Of a stretch of 64,000 bases of DNA, positions 11,210-21,865 are shown piece by piece. Under the pieces are notes generated by a model. It was given only the letters and a program-made list of their open reading frames with translations. It was not told where the DNA came from and did no database searches. The stretch spans positions 186,001-250,000 of the forward strand of contig NC_089188.1 of assembly GCF_947507565.1 (NCBI RefSeq), given 5' to 3'. Within the stretch, counting starts at the first letter, position 1. Each line of letters opens with the position of its first letter. A program made the position numbers and the translations under genes. This stretch comes from Oscarella lobularis. Taxonomy: Eukaryota; Porifera; Homoscleromorpha; Homosclerophorida; Oscarellidae.

Positions 11210-14107
11210 ATGGCGTGGATTCGTCGCAAAAACGATTCCCTCGAAGACGACTCTCAAACCATCGGGCCCGAGAAACGGGGTTCTCATGAATGCGCGTTGG
11301 TCGACGATCATCTTCATCTCTTCGGTGGCGTCGATGGATTAAAATTCTTTCCCCGTAATGAAATCTTTGTGATGAATGTTCGAAGAGCGAAAAAGAAGTG
11401 GATCCGTCGATCGACTCGAGGTCAAACGATTCCTCCACCTTGTGCGGGAGCACGATGTGTTGTCATCGACAAGATGATCTACTCATACGGGGGAATCACG
11501 GAAGAGGATCGTTTCCTGGGAATCGTTTATCGTCTCGATCCGAAGAAAATGGAATGGATCGAAGTAGGGACGCCTATCGGAGGAAAGAAACCGCACGAAC
11601 GCTCATACTGCTGTTTGTGCGCGATTGGATCAAGAATGATCATGTTTGGGGGATTGAGCGAAAAGATTCCTCGTGATCAACTCCAGTCTGGGGCAACTCA
11701 GGATAAAGACAATCGGAGTAATGATATTTATGAATTTCAACTTGAAGAGGGAAATGAAAAAGGTGACTCGATTTAATATCAATTTATACTAATTTGAAAT
11801 ATAAACTAGGAATGTGGTTGGATTTGGAATTAAGTGGAACACGACCAAAACCACTAGTTGCTGCTGCCATGGCAACCATTGACGAGCATCGAGCATTACT
11901 TCATGGAAGTGACGTGGAGAATTCTCACTCTATTTTAATAGATTTAAATCGCAAAGTAAACCTGCGTAGTTAAGTAATTAATATGTTTACCACTATTTTT
12001 AGTTGTGGACAGTCATTGATTTCAATGTGAAACCATCACCAAGACGCGACCATACAATTTGTCAATTTGTGACAGAAGGATTTGAAGACGAATCAATTTT
12101 TCTTCTCGTTGGTGGTGAAATGGTCGACAAAACAAATTCTGACTATGTTTACATTCTGGATTGTGACAATTCCAAAGCATATCCGGTTGGTATAATTTTC
12201 TTTTACTGAATTTTTAATGATTATTTGTAAAGATGGACGTTGATCCACAATTGGGAAAAGTTTTGTGTCACACATGTTATTGTGTGCAGAACGAAGACAA
12301 GACTACTGACATCATCGTCTGTTGTGGTGTTAATTGGGATTGGTCATATAGGCCTATTTTAAGCTTCTTTTGTCTTGGTAAATAAATTCTAATTAACTTT
12401 GGGAAGTTCAATGAATCATGTTTTGCAGACGTGAAGAACGTGCCGTACATTGAAATTAAACGAGATATTCTCTCGTCGGGACGGGCGTCAGTTCGTGCAA
12501 CAATTTCATCTCCGCGTCTTTCACTTCCAAGTGACAGAGAAGATATTGAAATGATGCAACGCGAGCTCGAGCATTTGCGACGAAGGTGCTCTGAATTGAC
12601 CGAAGAAAAATCGTCTATCAGGTTATATATTATGTTGTATACTATTGTAAAGTATAAGGTAATTTTTGTCTTTCAGAAATGAACTGGTTTCTGCCCAAAG
12701 TCTCCTGCAAAAAGAAAACACTCAAATTAGGTTAGTTAATTTTGTAAATAATGTTTATCTTTGTTTCGACTGTTTAATTAATTCGAAACGTGATTTTTTG
12801 CTTTCAGAGAAGAACTGACCTCTTCTCATCGTCTTGTTGAGCGCAAAGACGGAGAAATTGCACAGATCAGGTTATTTATGGAAAGTAATAAATAAATTTG
12901 GTTCAAATCTTTTAATTATAGGCGAGAATTAGCGTCTGTTCATAGAGAAGCAACTTCGGCTCAGCGTCGTAAAGACGAACAAATTTCTTCCATCAGGTTC
13001 CAAAGAAAAATACACAATATAACTTTTAAAAGTTTCTGCTTTCGTAGGGAGGAACTGACGTCAGCGCAACGCCAACGTAGTGTTGCATTGACACGCTGTG
13101 AAACCCTTGAAGCATCTCGTGACGAGGTGAAGCGACGCCTCGACGAGTTCACTGACGTGTTGAACCTTAGTCCAGACGAAGTTCACCTGTCAAGCCAAAA
13201 CCTCGGTTCAGGATCTTATGCAGGTGAATGTCATAAATAATTATTTCTTTAAATTTAATATTGCGTATATCACTAAGGCGTTTCTGTTGGCCAATGGCGC
13301 GGAATGAGAGTGGCCGTGAAGAAAATTCACGACCTCATCACAAGTCAACGCAACGTGGAAATGTTTCGACGAGAAGTCCTCGTATGCAGTCGACTCCATC
13401 ATCCCAATATAATGATCGTATGTGGAGCGGTCATAACCGAAGGATCTCCTCTCCAAATCGTCATGGAATTACTCGAAGGATCCGTCAGTGAAGTCATCGA
13501 CGCCGCCCACGCATCCGGATCCTATTTGACCAATTACGAGCAGCTGTCTATTGCCATGGATATAACGTCAGGTATATCGTATCTTCATCAGATTCGTCCT
13601 CGACCCTACGTCCACGGCGACATTCGTCCGTCAAATCTTCTCGTCACGAGAGATATGAAGGTAAAAGTGGGCGACTTGGGAGCGGCTCATATTATCGAGA
13701 GTTCTCTGTCCGCTGGTCCAATGAGCCCTCCTTATCTCGCTCCAGAAAGGTTACCTAAGTCTGGCAGCCCTGCCACTTCGAGCACGTTGAATAGTGACGT
13801 GTACAGCGTGGGCGTGTCATTACTTGAGATCTTCACGGGTGTGGGTCCTATTCCAGAAGAGAGGCAGACTCAGCTTGATGCTCTTGCTAGTCGTCCTGAT
13901 TTATTCATGCTTTGCTCTCGCTTGATTGGTCGTAATCCCGCCAATCGAATGTCAGCTCAAAGGTGCTTCGAAACGCTAAAAGTTAATTTTGTTGAAAATG
14001 AAAGGGGTTTAACAGCTGAAGACATTCTCACAGCAAAGCGAATAGTTAGTGTTGTTTTTGAGGGAGACACTCATATGGTTATCCTCCAAAAAATATCTAT
14101 CGATTGA
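11210..14107 (+). CDS. Kelch-coiled coil-TKL kinase, gene D (10 exons)
   Basis: Proposed exons are 11210-11762, 11810-11955, 12003-12185, 12233-12377, 12429-12621, 12677-12730, 12808-12870, 12922-12996, 13048-13223 and 13278-14107. The layout is Kelch propeller (exons 1-4), linker rich in Ser/Arg (exon 5), coil exons of 54, 63 and 75 bases, then the kinase. Kinase motifs are GSGSYA, VAVK, HGD, PSN, DLG, LAPER and DVYSVGV. It lacks a signal peptide and membrane segment. Exons 9-10, the intron between them and the 3' flank are nearly identical to gene B, which points to a recent duplication or gene conversion between B and D rather than between D and the adjacent C. The start is the conserved MAW codon context shared with C. 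Confidence 0.83.
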
Positions 14108-14465
14108 ACGTTTATGTGTACTTTGTTTCCTTTCTTTGATGTTTCCCCGGCATTTCTCTAGACTTTTATATTCGTAGTTTTGGTACTTGTTTCATGTCTT
14201 CTTTGTCTCGGATTTTTAGGGAGTTTTCTATTTCTATTAGACTTCTAAAGTCTCAGCGGCGAATCTCCATCACCTTGTTTTCTTAATTGGAAGGGTTCGC
14301 GTAGAGAGCTTTGCTCTCCAGCAACAGTTAGGTCAATTTGATATAATGACTGAAACGGCTGCCTAAGCAGTGACGATGTCAACGCGTAAATTTCCACAGC
14401 TAAATAACCTTTCAAGAACAATTAGCACGTTTTACGACGGTATTGCGCTATATGTCTCACCAGTA
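14108..14465. other. Intergenic, no gene seen
   Basis: The first 100 bases match the gene B 3' flank. A short hairpin (AGAGAGC/GCTCTC) occurs near 14306-14322. Nothing else is recognisable. Confidence 0.5.
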
Positions 14466-16050
14466 TTGTCAGCGTAGGCACCAATCATTTCTCGAGTCAA
14501 ACCTAACCCGTCTTTGACAACGATAAGTATCCGAACTTTGCGGCTTGAAGGAGCTTGGCTGGTCCATACAATTGTTCCTCGAACGACAAGATCGTCGGAC
14601 GATACGTACCAGCTAGCCCTGTCTAAAGCCCGGCATGCAATGTTACCCTGGTCCTCTTCTCGGAAGCTAAAAAACTCGAATAATTCTTATTGCTTTGTTA
14701 TTATAAGGGGCATTATACTGTAAAAAGCAACTGATTGAATAGTTTGGAAGTTGGACGTCGTTTGTGGAGTTCACACATGGTGCCGTCGTAAGTTGGCTGC
14801 TATTGACTTTCAGTAGCAGAAAGAAGCTAATGGCAGTAGAAACTCACCATAGCTTCGTAAAAGACAGAAGATGTGCAAAGTTCTTCCATGATAAATGCGC
14901 GTCTATAGAAAGCAGCAATGCCAGTCTCAATTGAATAGCGATAGCAGTTAAATAATAGAAATCTTGCCTGCCAGTTGTCTGCTGTCAGCATTGTATACAA
15001 ACGCTGACTTGACGTCAGTTTTGTCGCAGGTTCCAATAAACACGTTTCCGGTGAAATGTATTTTCAGACACTCTTCATCGACGTTTGAATGCATCGTGAC
15101 GAAATCAGCACTCCTATCTGCTTAATTAATTATGCATTGAAAGAATCACACTGTCCTGTATATACGCGTTTACTTCTTACCGTATGTAAAAATCGCTGAA
15201 GGAAACAGCGTTTCGTCAGTGTCATAAAATTGGTGCCACATGCACACTTTTGTATGTCTCCAGGTCGGGATACTCTACAGTCCACTGAGACCCCGAGCCC
15301 AGGGAAAAGCATGATACAAAGCCATTCATAGCTAAGCAGTTATTAGTGCCTAAAATTCAAATCATTAGTATCCTCTTGCGTGAGTGGCTATACACGACGT
15401 ACTTGCAAGTCTAATTCGTAATTTTCCTTGTCTCTCGAACGGTTATGAAGCTTTGTCTCTCAATTGGAGGCCTCTGACAGATTCGAGAAAAGCCCCGGCG
15501 CAAATTTTTTCCTCCTTGAATGCACTGGTCAACATTTGGCCACATCTGGATTTGATGCACTGCAACCACAACGTTATGTCAAAAAACTTTTCTTTGTCAC
15601 TTGTTATATTTTCCAAACCTCCAAAGGGGGCGTTGTATTCAGCCGCTGCACAGAATAGACATCCGACGACTTGTCGAGGACGTTTCTAAAGCCAATTCTT
15701 CGTAGAAACACACGAACGTAAACAGTGTCGGGGCTTCCAAGCATAAACATAGGAAGTCTGTAGATTAATTAAGAATTATGGAGAGGAGAAAACATGCAAA
15801 TGCAATATAATTACAAACTGACCAAAAAGCTGCATGCCAACGCAACTGCAAGCAGGAAAGCAACGAGTAAGAAGCACGTACATCTCTTGTGCCGTCTGTA
15901 GTAGAATAGGAGGCCGCCTTTGTTACAGTCACGTCCGGTGATCCGCAAGAAGTCTTAGGAAAGGTTCTAAGTTTGGTTCCTAGCCACATCCGCTGGCCAA
16001 AGTGAGGCTTCGCAAAGAGGGATGGATAGGTGATATACAAAAACGAGTCT
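14466..16050 (-). CDS. Putative multi-exon gene of unknown function (extracellular-looking)
   Basis: At least five coding-like blocks lie on the minus strand between plausible splice sites: about 15860-16050 (contains FGQRMWLGTKLRTF, donor gat|gtacgt), 15619-15757 (LGSPDTVYVRVFLRR), about 15190-15350 (NNCLAMNGFVSCFSLGSGSQ), about 14970-15110 (EECLKIHFTGNVFIGTCDKT) and about 14466-14670 (DQGNIACRALDRASWYVSS). The cysteine and Gln-Trp spacing in two blocks recalls ricin-type beta-trefoil repeats, but this is weak. At least one block (15190-15350) needs a frame change near 15250 to stay open, so my exon borders may be wrong or the gene may be damaged. No start codon with a signal peptide was found. 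Bounds are approximate. Confidence 0.35.
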
Positions 16051-17160
16051 TACGAGCACTGTGCACGTGGCCAATAAAAAATCAAACAAAATAAATAAAG
16101 TAATAGCAATCAAAGAGCATCTACGTGAAACGATAAAGTGTGAGTATTTCTTGTTATAATGATCTTCATTCTGACGTCGCTTTCTTTGCTACATGGCGGC
16201 ACGAGATATGACACGTGGGTAACCACACGTACTAACCACGTGTACGAACGTCCTCGTCTATTTTATAGATTCTAAGCTCAAATCGAATATTGCGCGCCAC
16301 TGCAGGTTTTGTTGCAGTACTTTAAGGTTTTTCAGGCTTAGATAAGTGAGTCTTTTTTGGGTGCGAAGATATCGCGAAAGGCAGAACGTCGATTTATACT
16401 ACGGCGTACCTCCAAAAAGAGTTCTGTCTCGCTCGTACTAGTCATACTGCTTCTTAGTCATCGTTCGTAATCACCTGCGTACCTTCAGAGCTAATTGAAT
16501 GAAGTTAATGCCTCTAATCGACGGTTTTTCCCCAATGGAGCCCCGATTTTCTAACAACTAGATAGACGCAATCTCTTACGCGATAAACTTCCTACGTCAG
16601 TTGCATCGACGACGAATCTTTTCTCGCGTTAGAAAAAGCCATTAAAGTTCATCACGTGACGACGACTAGTCGAGTCCCGTAGTAGAATTCCGGCTTTGTC
16701 TGAATCCACACTCTCAGAAGACTCAGCTCGATGCACGCTCATCGCATCGACTTCTTCGCCTCTTTGCAGCTCAAGCAGCGCAGATTCAAACACGCCAATA
16801 GGTAAGCGCACGTTCCCCGTTCATTTTTCGTCCGCGCGTCGCGTTGCGACAATGCCTGTGTCCAGTTTCAACGCGGAGAACGACGTAGAGCGCGCGCGTG
16901 GATGTTTCTGCTCTCCAGCGACTTTTTCGCTACGAGCGGCGACGTGACACGGATCGCGGACGTGACGACGCTCCGCGGCTCGCGTAATCCTTTCGCCATT
17001 CGTCGATCCCTCATCACGTGCACTCGCACTTCGTTTCATTTCATTCCCTTCTTCTTTTTCTTTAGTTTCGCGACGAAAGAGCGAAGAAGAAAGGCAGAAG
17101 AAGGCCTCATGTCAGCGCAAAACAGGTCACCCATTGGGGCCCCACTGGTGTAGGCGTGCA
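16051..17160. other. GC-rich region with clustered CACGTG-like sites; coding uncertain
   Basis: Three ACGTG-type sites crowd into about 16209-16245, and ACATGGCGGC (16191-16200) resembles a YY1 initiator. Between 16630 and 17150 both strands carry Ser/Arg-rich reading frames (for example minus 16821-17039, starting MKRSASARDEG) but no family is recognisable and no splice pattern is decisive. Confidence 0.35.
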
Positions 17161-17440
17161 CTTAGGGGGCGGGGCTCCCTGTGACGTACACGGCGCCGAA
17201 TGCCTGCGATGACACTGCCCACGCTCGTGGGCATAGAAAAATTTCCGACAGTCTAACAATTAGGTCTGATTTCCAAAAGTCTAATCGAGGGCGGGTTGGG
17301 GTCCACGAGTGAGGGCTGGTGGTCATTGCAGTGCACGAAGCCCAATTGTGTACGTTGCAGAGAGTGTAGCGGGACAACAAATCGGTATAATGCAGTAATG
17401 GCACTTCCTCCCTCACGTGCTTGGCTTGCATTACTACGTT
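17161..17440. other. Intergenic, nothing recognised
   Basis: No exon, repeat or RNA gene could be supported here. Confidence 0.4.
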
Positions 17441-17689
17441 AGTTTGCATGGGTCCTCTCCCTATGCACTAAGGTTTAGTTGGTGGCTGCTAGTAGGGTAG
17501 GATGGTTTGAGTAGTAGGCTTATAGCTCCTTTCCTCTTCACGTGCTTAGCTAGCAGCCGCTACGTGCTTTAGACTATTATTCAGTGGATTTTCAGGTAAT
17601 CTAGGTTGATTAGTACATAGGCTTATTTTAGGTCAATGGATTTATAAGGTAATCTAGGTTGTTATCAAGTTCCTGCTTTTCTTTTTTCA

Positions 17690-17850
17690 GGGTAGTATAG
17701 TAGGTTTTTTTATTTGCAGGTTTTTATTTCTTCCACAGGTTTTTATTTTTTTCACATGTTTCTTTTTTTACAGGTTTTTATTTACAGGCTTTTATCACAT
17801 GTTTATGTTTTTTGCAGGTTTTTATTTTCTTTACAGGTTTAATTATTATT
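17690..17850 (+). repeat. Degenerate tandem repeat of (a)caggtttttatt units
   Basis: The word AGGTTTTTAT recurs about six times with pyrimidine-rich spacers, interleaved with CACATGTTT. Each unit contains a C/T tract followed by CAG, so the stretch mimics a string of splice acceptors inside what may be an intron of the candidate gene at 17926-19222. Confidence 0.55.
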
Positions 17851-17925
17851 AGGTGTAATTAATATTAATTTTTAGTCTAGTATTTTATGAAAATTTCTGA
17901 TTAATAATTTTTGTTCTCTTTTTAG

Positions 17926-19222
17926 AGTACGAGAATTTGCTGAAGTATCATTGTGGAAAGGTAAGCGTTTTCTGTCATTGTATCGTGTCTTTTCACTGAC
18001 ATGGTAGGTGAATCAAGAATAGAAGATAACTGAAAAAGAATGTATTTTTGTGCATGTTTTTATATTGTGCTGGTTTTTATATTGTGCATGATAAATTGTT
18101 GCATTCTTTTTCTCCTGAGCTCCATGTTCTGGAGACAGGAGTTGCATGATCGGTTAGCTTAGGGACTCGTGTACAAGCGCGCGCGTCTTCTGTTTTCCGC
18201 GAATCCTCGGCGTATAACTGGTTTGGTGCATGGGCGCGTGCGTGCCCCTTTGCGCGAGAACCACGCAGAGATTCGCGCAGAGATTCGCGCTAATCCCATG
18301 TAGCGTAATGCTCGGTTGCAAGCGCTCGCTTGTAAGCCTTTCGTAACGCTGTATTGCGCGAGCCCCACACGATTGCACGGTACACCTCACTCGAACGTTT
18401 TGTGTTGAAACAGAATTTTTATTAAAAATATTCTTCGTTTACATTACGGTTCATGTAGATGACTAGCGACCAAGCGCGTTTGCTTTCCATCACGTCAAAG
18501 GAATACACACGTACGACCAAAAATCAGTCCGGGGTTTTACTGAAGGCTAATCGTCACGTGAGTCGCTTTTTTCATGCAACTGGCCAAAGACGCGAGAAAT
18601 GAGCGTCTTTTCTGCGTGAAAGTCCTGTTCTGCTCATTAGAAATGAAGAGAGGAGGTAGGCAAGCGCGTGAATCGACTCGAGAGGCCCCCTTCGCCGCGT
18701 GCTGAGATCTAGAAGCTCTAAATCCAAAGATCTCGCGACTTCTAGCGTTTTAATAAGACGATCACGGCGCACCAGACCCGAATCAACTCGCCGGCATAGT
18801 CTCCGACGTTTTTGTTTCGTATTAGAGCTCAAAACGGTGGAAGACATGAACTCCAGCGAATTGGGAAGCTGAAACGCGAGCAGCAGAAGCAGGAGCGAGT
18901 TTTCGACGCTCAGAGAGCAGGAATTGGCCTGAAGCGTGAATGGAAACATGTAAGTCTTTATAGGAAAACTTTGAAAGGATTGCTAAATATAAAAATTAAA
19001 TATGAGACCTTTATATACAGTATATGAATTTTTTCACTTATCTGTGCGGATAGATAGGCTAGATAGATAGATAACCAAAAACTAGATATAGCTCACAGTT
19101 TTATTTCTGAATCAACAGTGGGGCTTTTCTGCCCTTTTTAACGTCATGGTATTGAATTATTCTATGCCAATTCATTTGAGCTGATATTAATTATTTTTAA
19201 TTTTTTTCAGTTATTGAAGTGA
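17926..19222 (+). CDS. Candidate small-exon gene (fragmentary evidence)
   Basis: Two exon-like blocks have good splice sites. One at about 17926-17960 lies between a tttttag acceptor and an aaag|gtaagc donor. One at about 18825-18951 (acceptor cgtattag, donor cat|gtaagt) is open and encodes a basic, Glu/Gln-rich helix (KREQQKQERVFDAQ, then GLKREWKH). A following acceptor near 19210 gives LLK and a stop by 19222. No start codon or family was identified, and the blocks may belong to different transcripts. Confidence 0.25.
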
Positions 19223-19289
19223 CGAAGAGGTAGACCGCGGTCCCAACGTCCTCAGCATGACGGGTCGGTCCATCTGCCGGACTGCGGAG

Positions 19290-19660
19290 ATTTGCATCTT
19301 TATTCCATAGATGCAGTCTCCTAAACTGCTTGTATGCCTCCTGGATAACGAGGCCTTAGCGTCTAAACTGTCCCATCTCCTGGGTAGGCCTACATCAACT
19401 GCTGAAGCGGTTGTGCGGCCCCGAGCTGGAAAACTGCCCACTCACAAGGCGTGTATCTCCGGACGAGGCTACTATCTATATTGGTAGCCTCTCCTGAAGA
19501 ATGACGCCTACAGCAAAATATGCCTGCCTACCTATTGATTTTATGAGGGCAGCTGGCATACATTTTCCCTGTGCCTTTGGGATATATAATAAAGGCACCC
19601 CTCGGAACAGATGGGTGAACTGTTCCTCCTTAGGGGGCTTGGGTCAAAGCCCCCTCCCGC
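19290..19660 (+). other. Cluster of five perfect stem-loops (possible structured RNA)
   Basis: Perfect stems are TGCATCT/AGATGCA (19293-19299 with 19309-19315), GAGGCTAC/GTAGCCTC (19465-19472 with 19484-19491), GTGCCTTT/AAAGGCAC (19571-19578 with 19591-19598), GGAACAG/CTGTTCC (19604-19610 with 19620-19626) and AGGGGGCTT/AAGCCCCCT (19632-19640 with 19647-19655). Loops are 6-12 bases. Three are back to back within 85 bases. No known RNA family was matched; it could be a 3' UTR, a small RNA gene or the tail of a retroelement. Confidence 0.45.
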
Positions 19661-19756
19661 ATGAAAAAGGCGAGGGGAATTTTTATTTCGTCTTAGCTAC
19701 TTCCGGGTTATTTCCGGGTATATGAAATAAAAACGTCATCTCTCTCTATATGTGCT

Positions 19757-19942
19757 ATGAGTCGTCGTCGTGCGTGCCGTAGACGTTTATTCTATTCACG
19801 CGATACGGTTACAGTTCTGCGGCGTAAGAAAAACATTCAGCTTCACGTGCAATACCGAGCATGCAAGAAAAAAACAAAAGAACTAGCTAACTACAAATAC
19901 GAAGAGCACACAGCTTGCTTTCACCCTTTCCAAGTACCTTAA
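19757..19942 (+). other. Short Arg/Lys-rich reading frame, coding doubtful
   Basis: An ATG at 19757 opens 61 codons beginning MSRRRACRRRLF with a second Lys-rich part. No splice sites, family or paralogue support it. Base composition alone could explain it. Confidence 0.15.
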
Positions 19943-20179
19943 AAAATACATAAATAGCTGCAATAGAGGAAAAACATTCTCCTACTCTCACCTTTGAAGT
20001 ATTCTAAGTGAAGTAAGCTGTTGTCGCTGAAATGACGACGTAAAAACGACGGGCTTTGAAGTGACGCGACGTAATGATTCGTTTCGATGCGTCGTCGCTT
20101 CGCTTTGAGAAGTGTAATTAATATAGGGTCCCTTGAAAAGCAGACATAAACAGAAAATCAATATAATTTTTGAGGAAAT

Positions 20180-21200
20180 ATTGAATTACCGTTGGAAGGT
20201 GTTTCACCAGTGCGGCAAGCGAGTTGAGACCGCCGCAGTGAGACATATGTCCGTGATGCGGTTATGAAACGGCCCAACGACCAGCAACAGGAGAATCTAT
20301 TGATAAAATTGAGAACGTCTACGTACTATTGATAAATCAATCAATTTACCATGATACTCCGTGCTGAATGGACTGACAGTTGAAAAGCTGCAGTGATAAT
20401 TAAACGTGTAAGAAGTGCAACCTAAGAAAAAATAATCAATATCCAAATAGCCTTCATATCCCAAGCATACCTGAAACGTGAGTCCGTCTGAACAGGATAA
20501 AGTCAGTCTGAAGGCCACGCAGATTTTCTCTCTGGTCCCAATGGGCTTTGGAGCTTCTAGTGTAGTTGTCATTGACACCACAAAGACAATCAATCTAAAA
20601 TCAATAAAATGAACATACTGTATTATTGATAAAGAGATTCCTTACCATGACATTCTGTGCAGTGACATGGTCTCAAAAACGCAATTCCCCACGGAGAAAT
20701 AAAGCGTCATACGTACGTACGTACGTACGTACGTACGTACGTATGGTACGTACGTACGTATGACCTAAGAAAAAATCAGAATCCAAATACCCGGTACTCT
20801 TCATGTCCCAAGCATACAGGATTCATGAGTCCGTCTGAACAGAATAAGCTCAGTTTGAAAGCCACGCAGATTTTCACCAACCAGCTTTGGAGCTTCTATT
20901 GTGATCGTTGACACAACCTCAATTATTCATCGACGCTTCCGAACAACTCTTTCTCTTGTGGCTAGAGTGTCGTAGTGATGACAAAATCGATAAAATTGAG
21001 ATCGTATTACTGATAAAGAGATCGCTTACCATGACATTCTGTGCTGTGACACGGTCTCAAAATCGCGATTCTCCACGGAGAAATAAAAGCATCAGACGTA
21101 CATACAACCTAAGAAAAAAATCAGCATCCAAATACTCTTCATGTCCGAAGCATACCAAGTCAGAACGCCGTGATGTTCTTCTCAATCGGTTTCGAACGTA
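20180..21200 (-). CDS. Repeated exon units of an unidentified minus-strand gene, one unit broken
   Basis: A unit of about 350 bases is present up to three times (words cctaagaaaaa, catgtcc/catatcccaagcatac and gagtccgtctgaacag recur near 20404-20580, 20760-20920 and 21100-21180). On the minus strand they give open blocks with good splice sites: about 20475-20590 (KICVAFRLTLSCSDGLTFQ, donor cag|gtatgc), about 20352-20423 (CTSYTFNYHCSF) and about 21030-21106 (CTSDAFISPWRIAIL). The middle unit carries a one-base T deletion near 20690 and an ACGT microsatellite, so its exon is out of frame. Paired cysteines suggest a small extracellular domain, family unknown. Confidence 0.35.
20711..20760. repeat. 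(ACGT)n self-complementary microsatellite
   Basis: About twelve ACGT units with a single interruption (ATGG). Every unit is its own reverse complement, so the tract can extrude as a hairpin. It lies inside the middle exon unit of the repeated minus-strand gene. Confidence 0.9.
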
Positions 21201-21865
21201 ACTGCTTCTCGGGCGTCGTCATGGTCACGGCGACGGAATTTCTGCGACGGTGCGGACGCAAACGACGTCATCGTCGTCGCCACGGAAACGGAAAACTGAC
21301 TTCCGGCGAGGTGGCGAAAGACGAGGGAACGAATTGCTGTTGTACTCGTTGCTAGAGGCAACGGAGCGGTGAAAATTCGCGATAATTTTGTTTTCGTGGC
21401 GTTTTTCTTTCTCCTAGGAAAGAACGGATAAAATAGAAGTCGCTCTTTTCCTTATCGCTCACCGTTCGCTTTGCCGTATGTAGCCTTCTATCGCTCCTTT
21501 TTGCCTACAGTACACAAGAGAGTGAGAGAGCTACGAAGAGATAGAGATCGAGAAAAACATTACTTGGTCGAATACTTGCACCGTTTCTCCAATCTTGAGC
21601 ACGAGTTCTCGATCGATTCTTGCTTCTTAGATGTGCATCGCTGCGAAAAAACTAGGAGAAAGTGATCGGCGAAGTCCGCGTGGAGAGATCCCCTTTTTTA
21701 TCGCGAAAAAAGGGCACCCGATCGACCGAACGCTTACCTTCGTCGTCGTTTGCATTCGTCTTTAGCTCCCACGCCATCGCGGCGCCGAAGTCGAGCGCTT
21801 TCGTCTTCTACGCCACGCTTTCTTCTTCATCGATTCGACGAAATCACGTGTTCGTTCGTTGTACG

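Noticed and set aside
16696-17153. Overlapping Ser/Arg-rich frames on both strands
   Set aside because: The openness follows from GC-rich composition; splice sites and family signals do not favour either strand.
20711-20760. CRISPR-like repeat
   Set aside because: It is a simple ACGT microsatellite without spacers.
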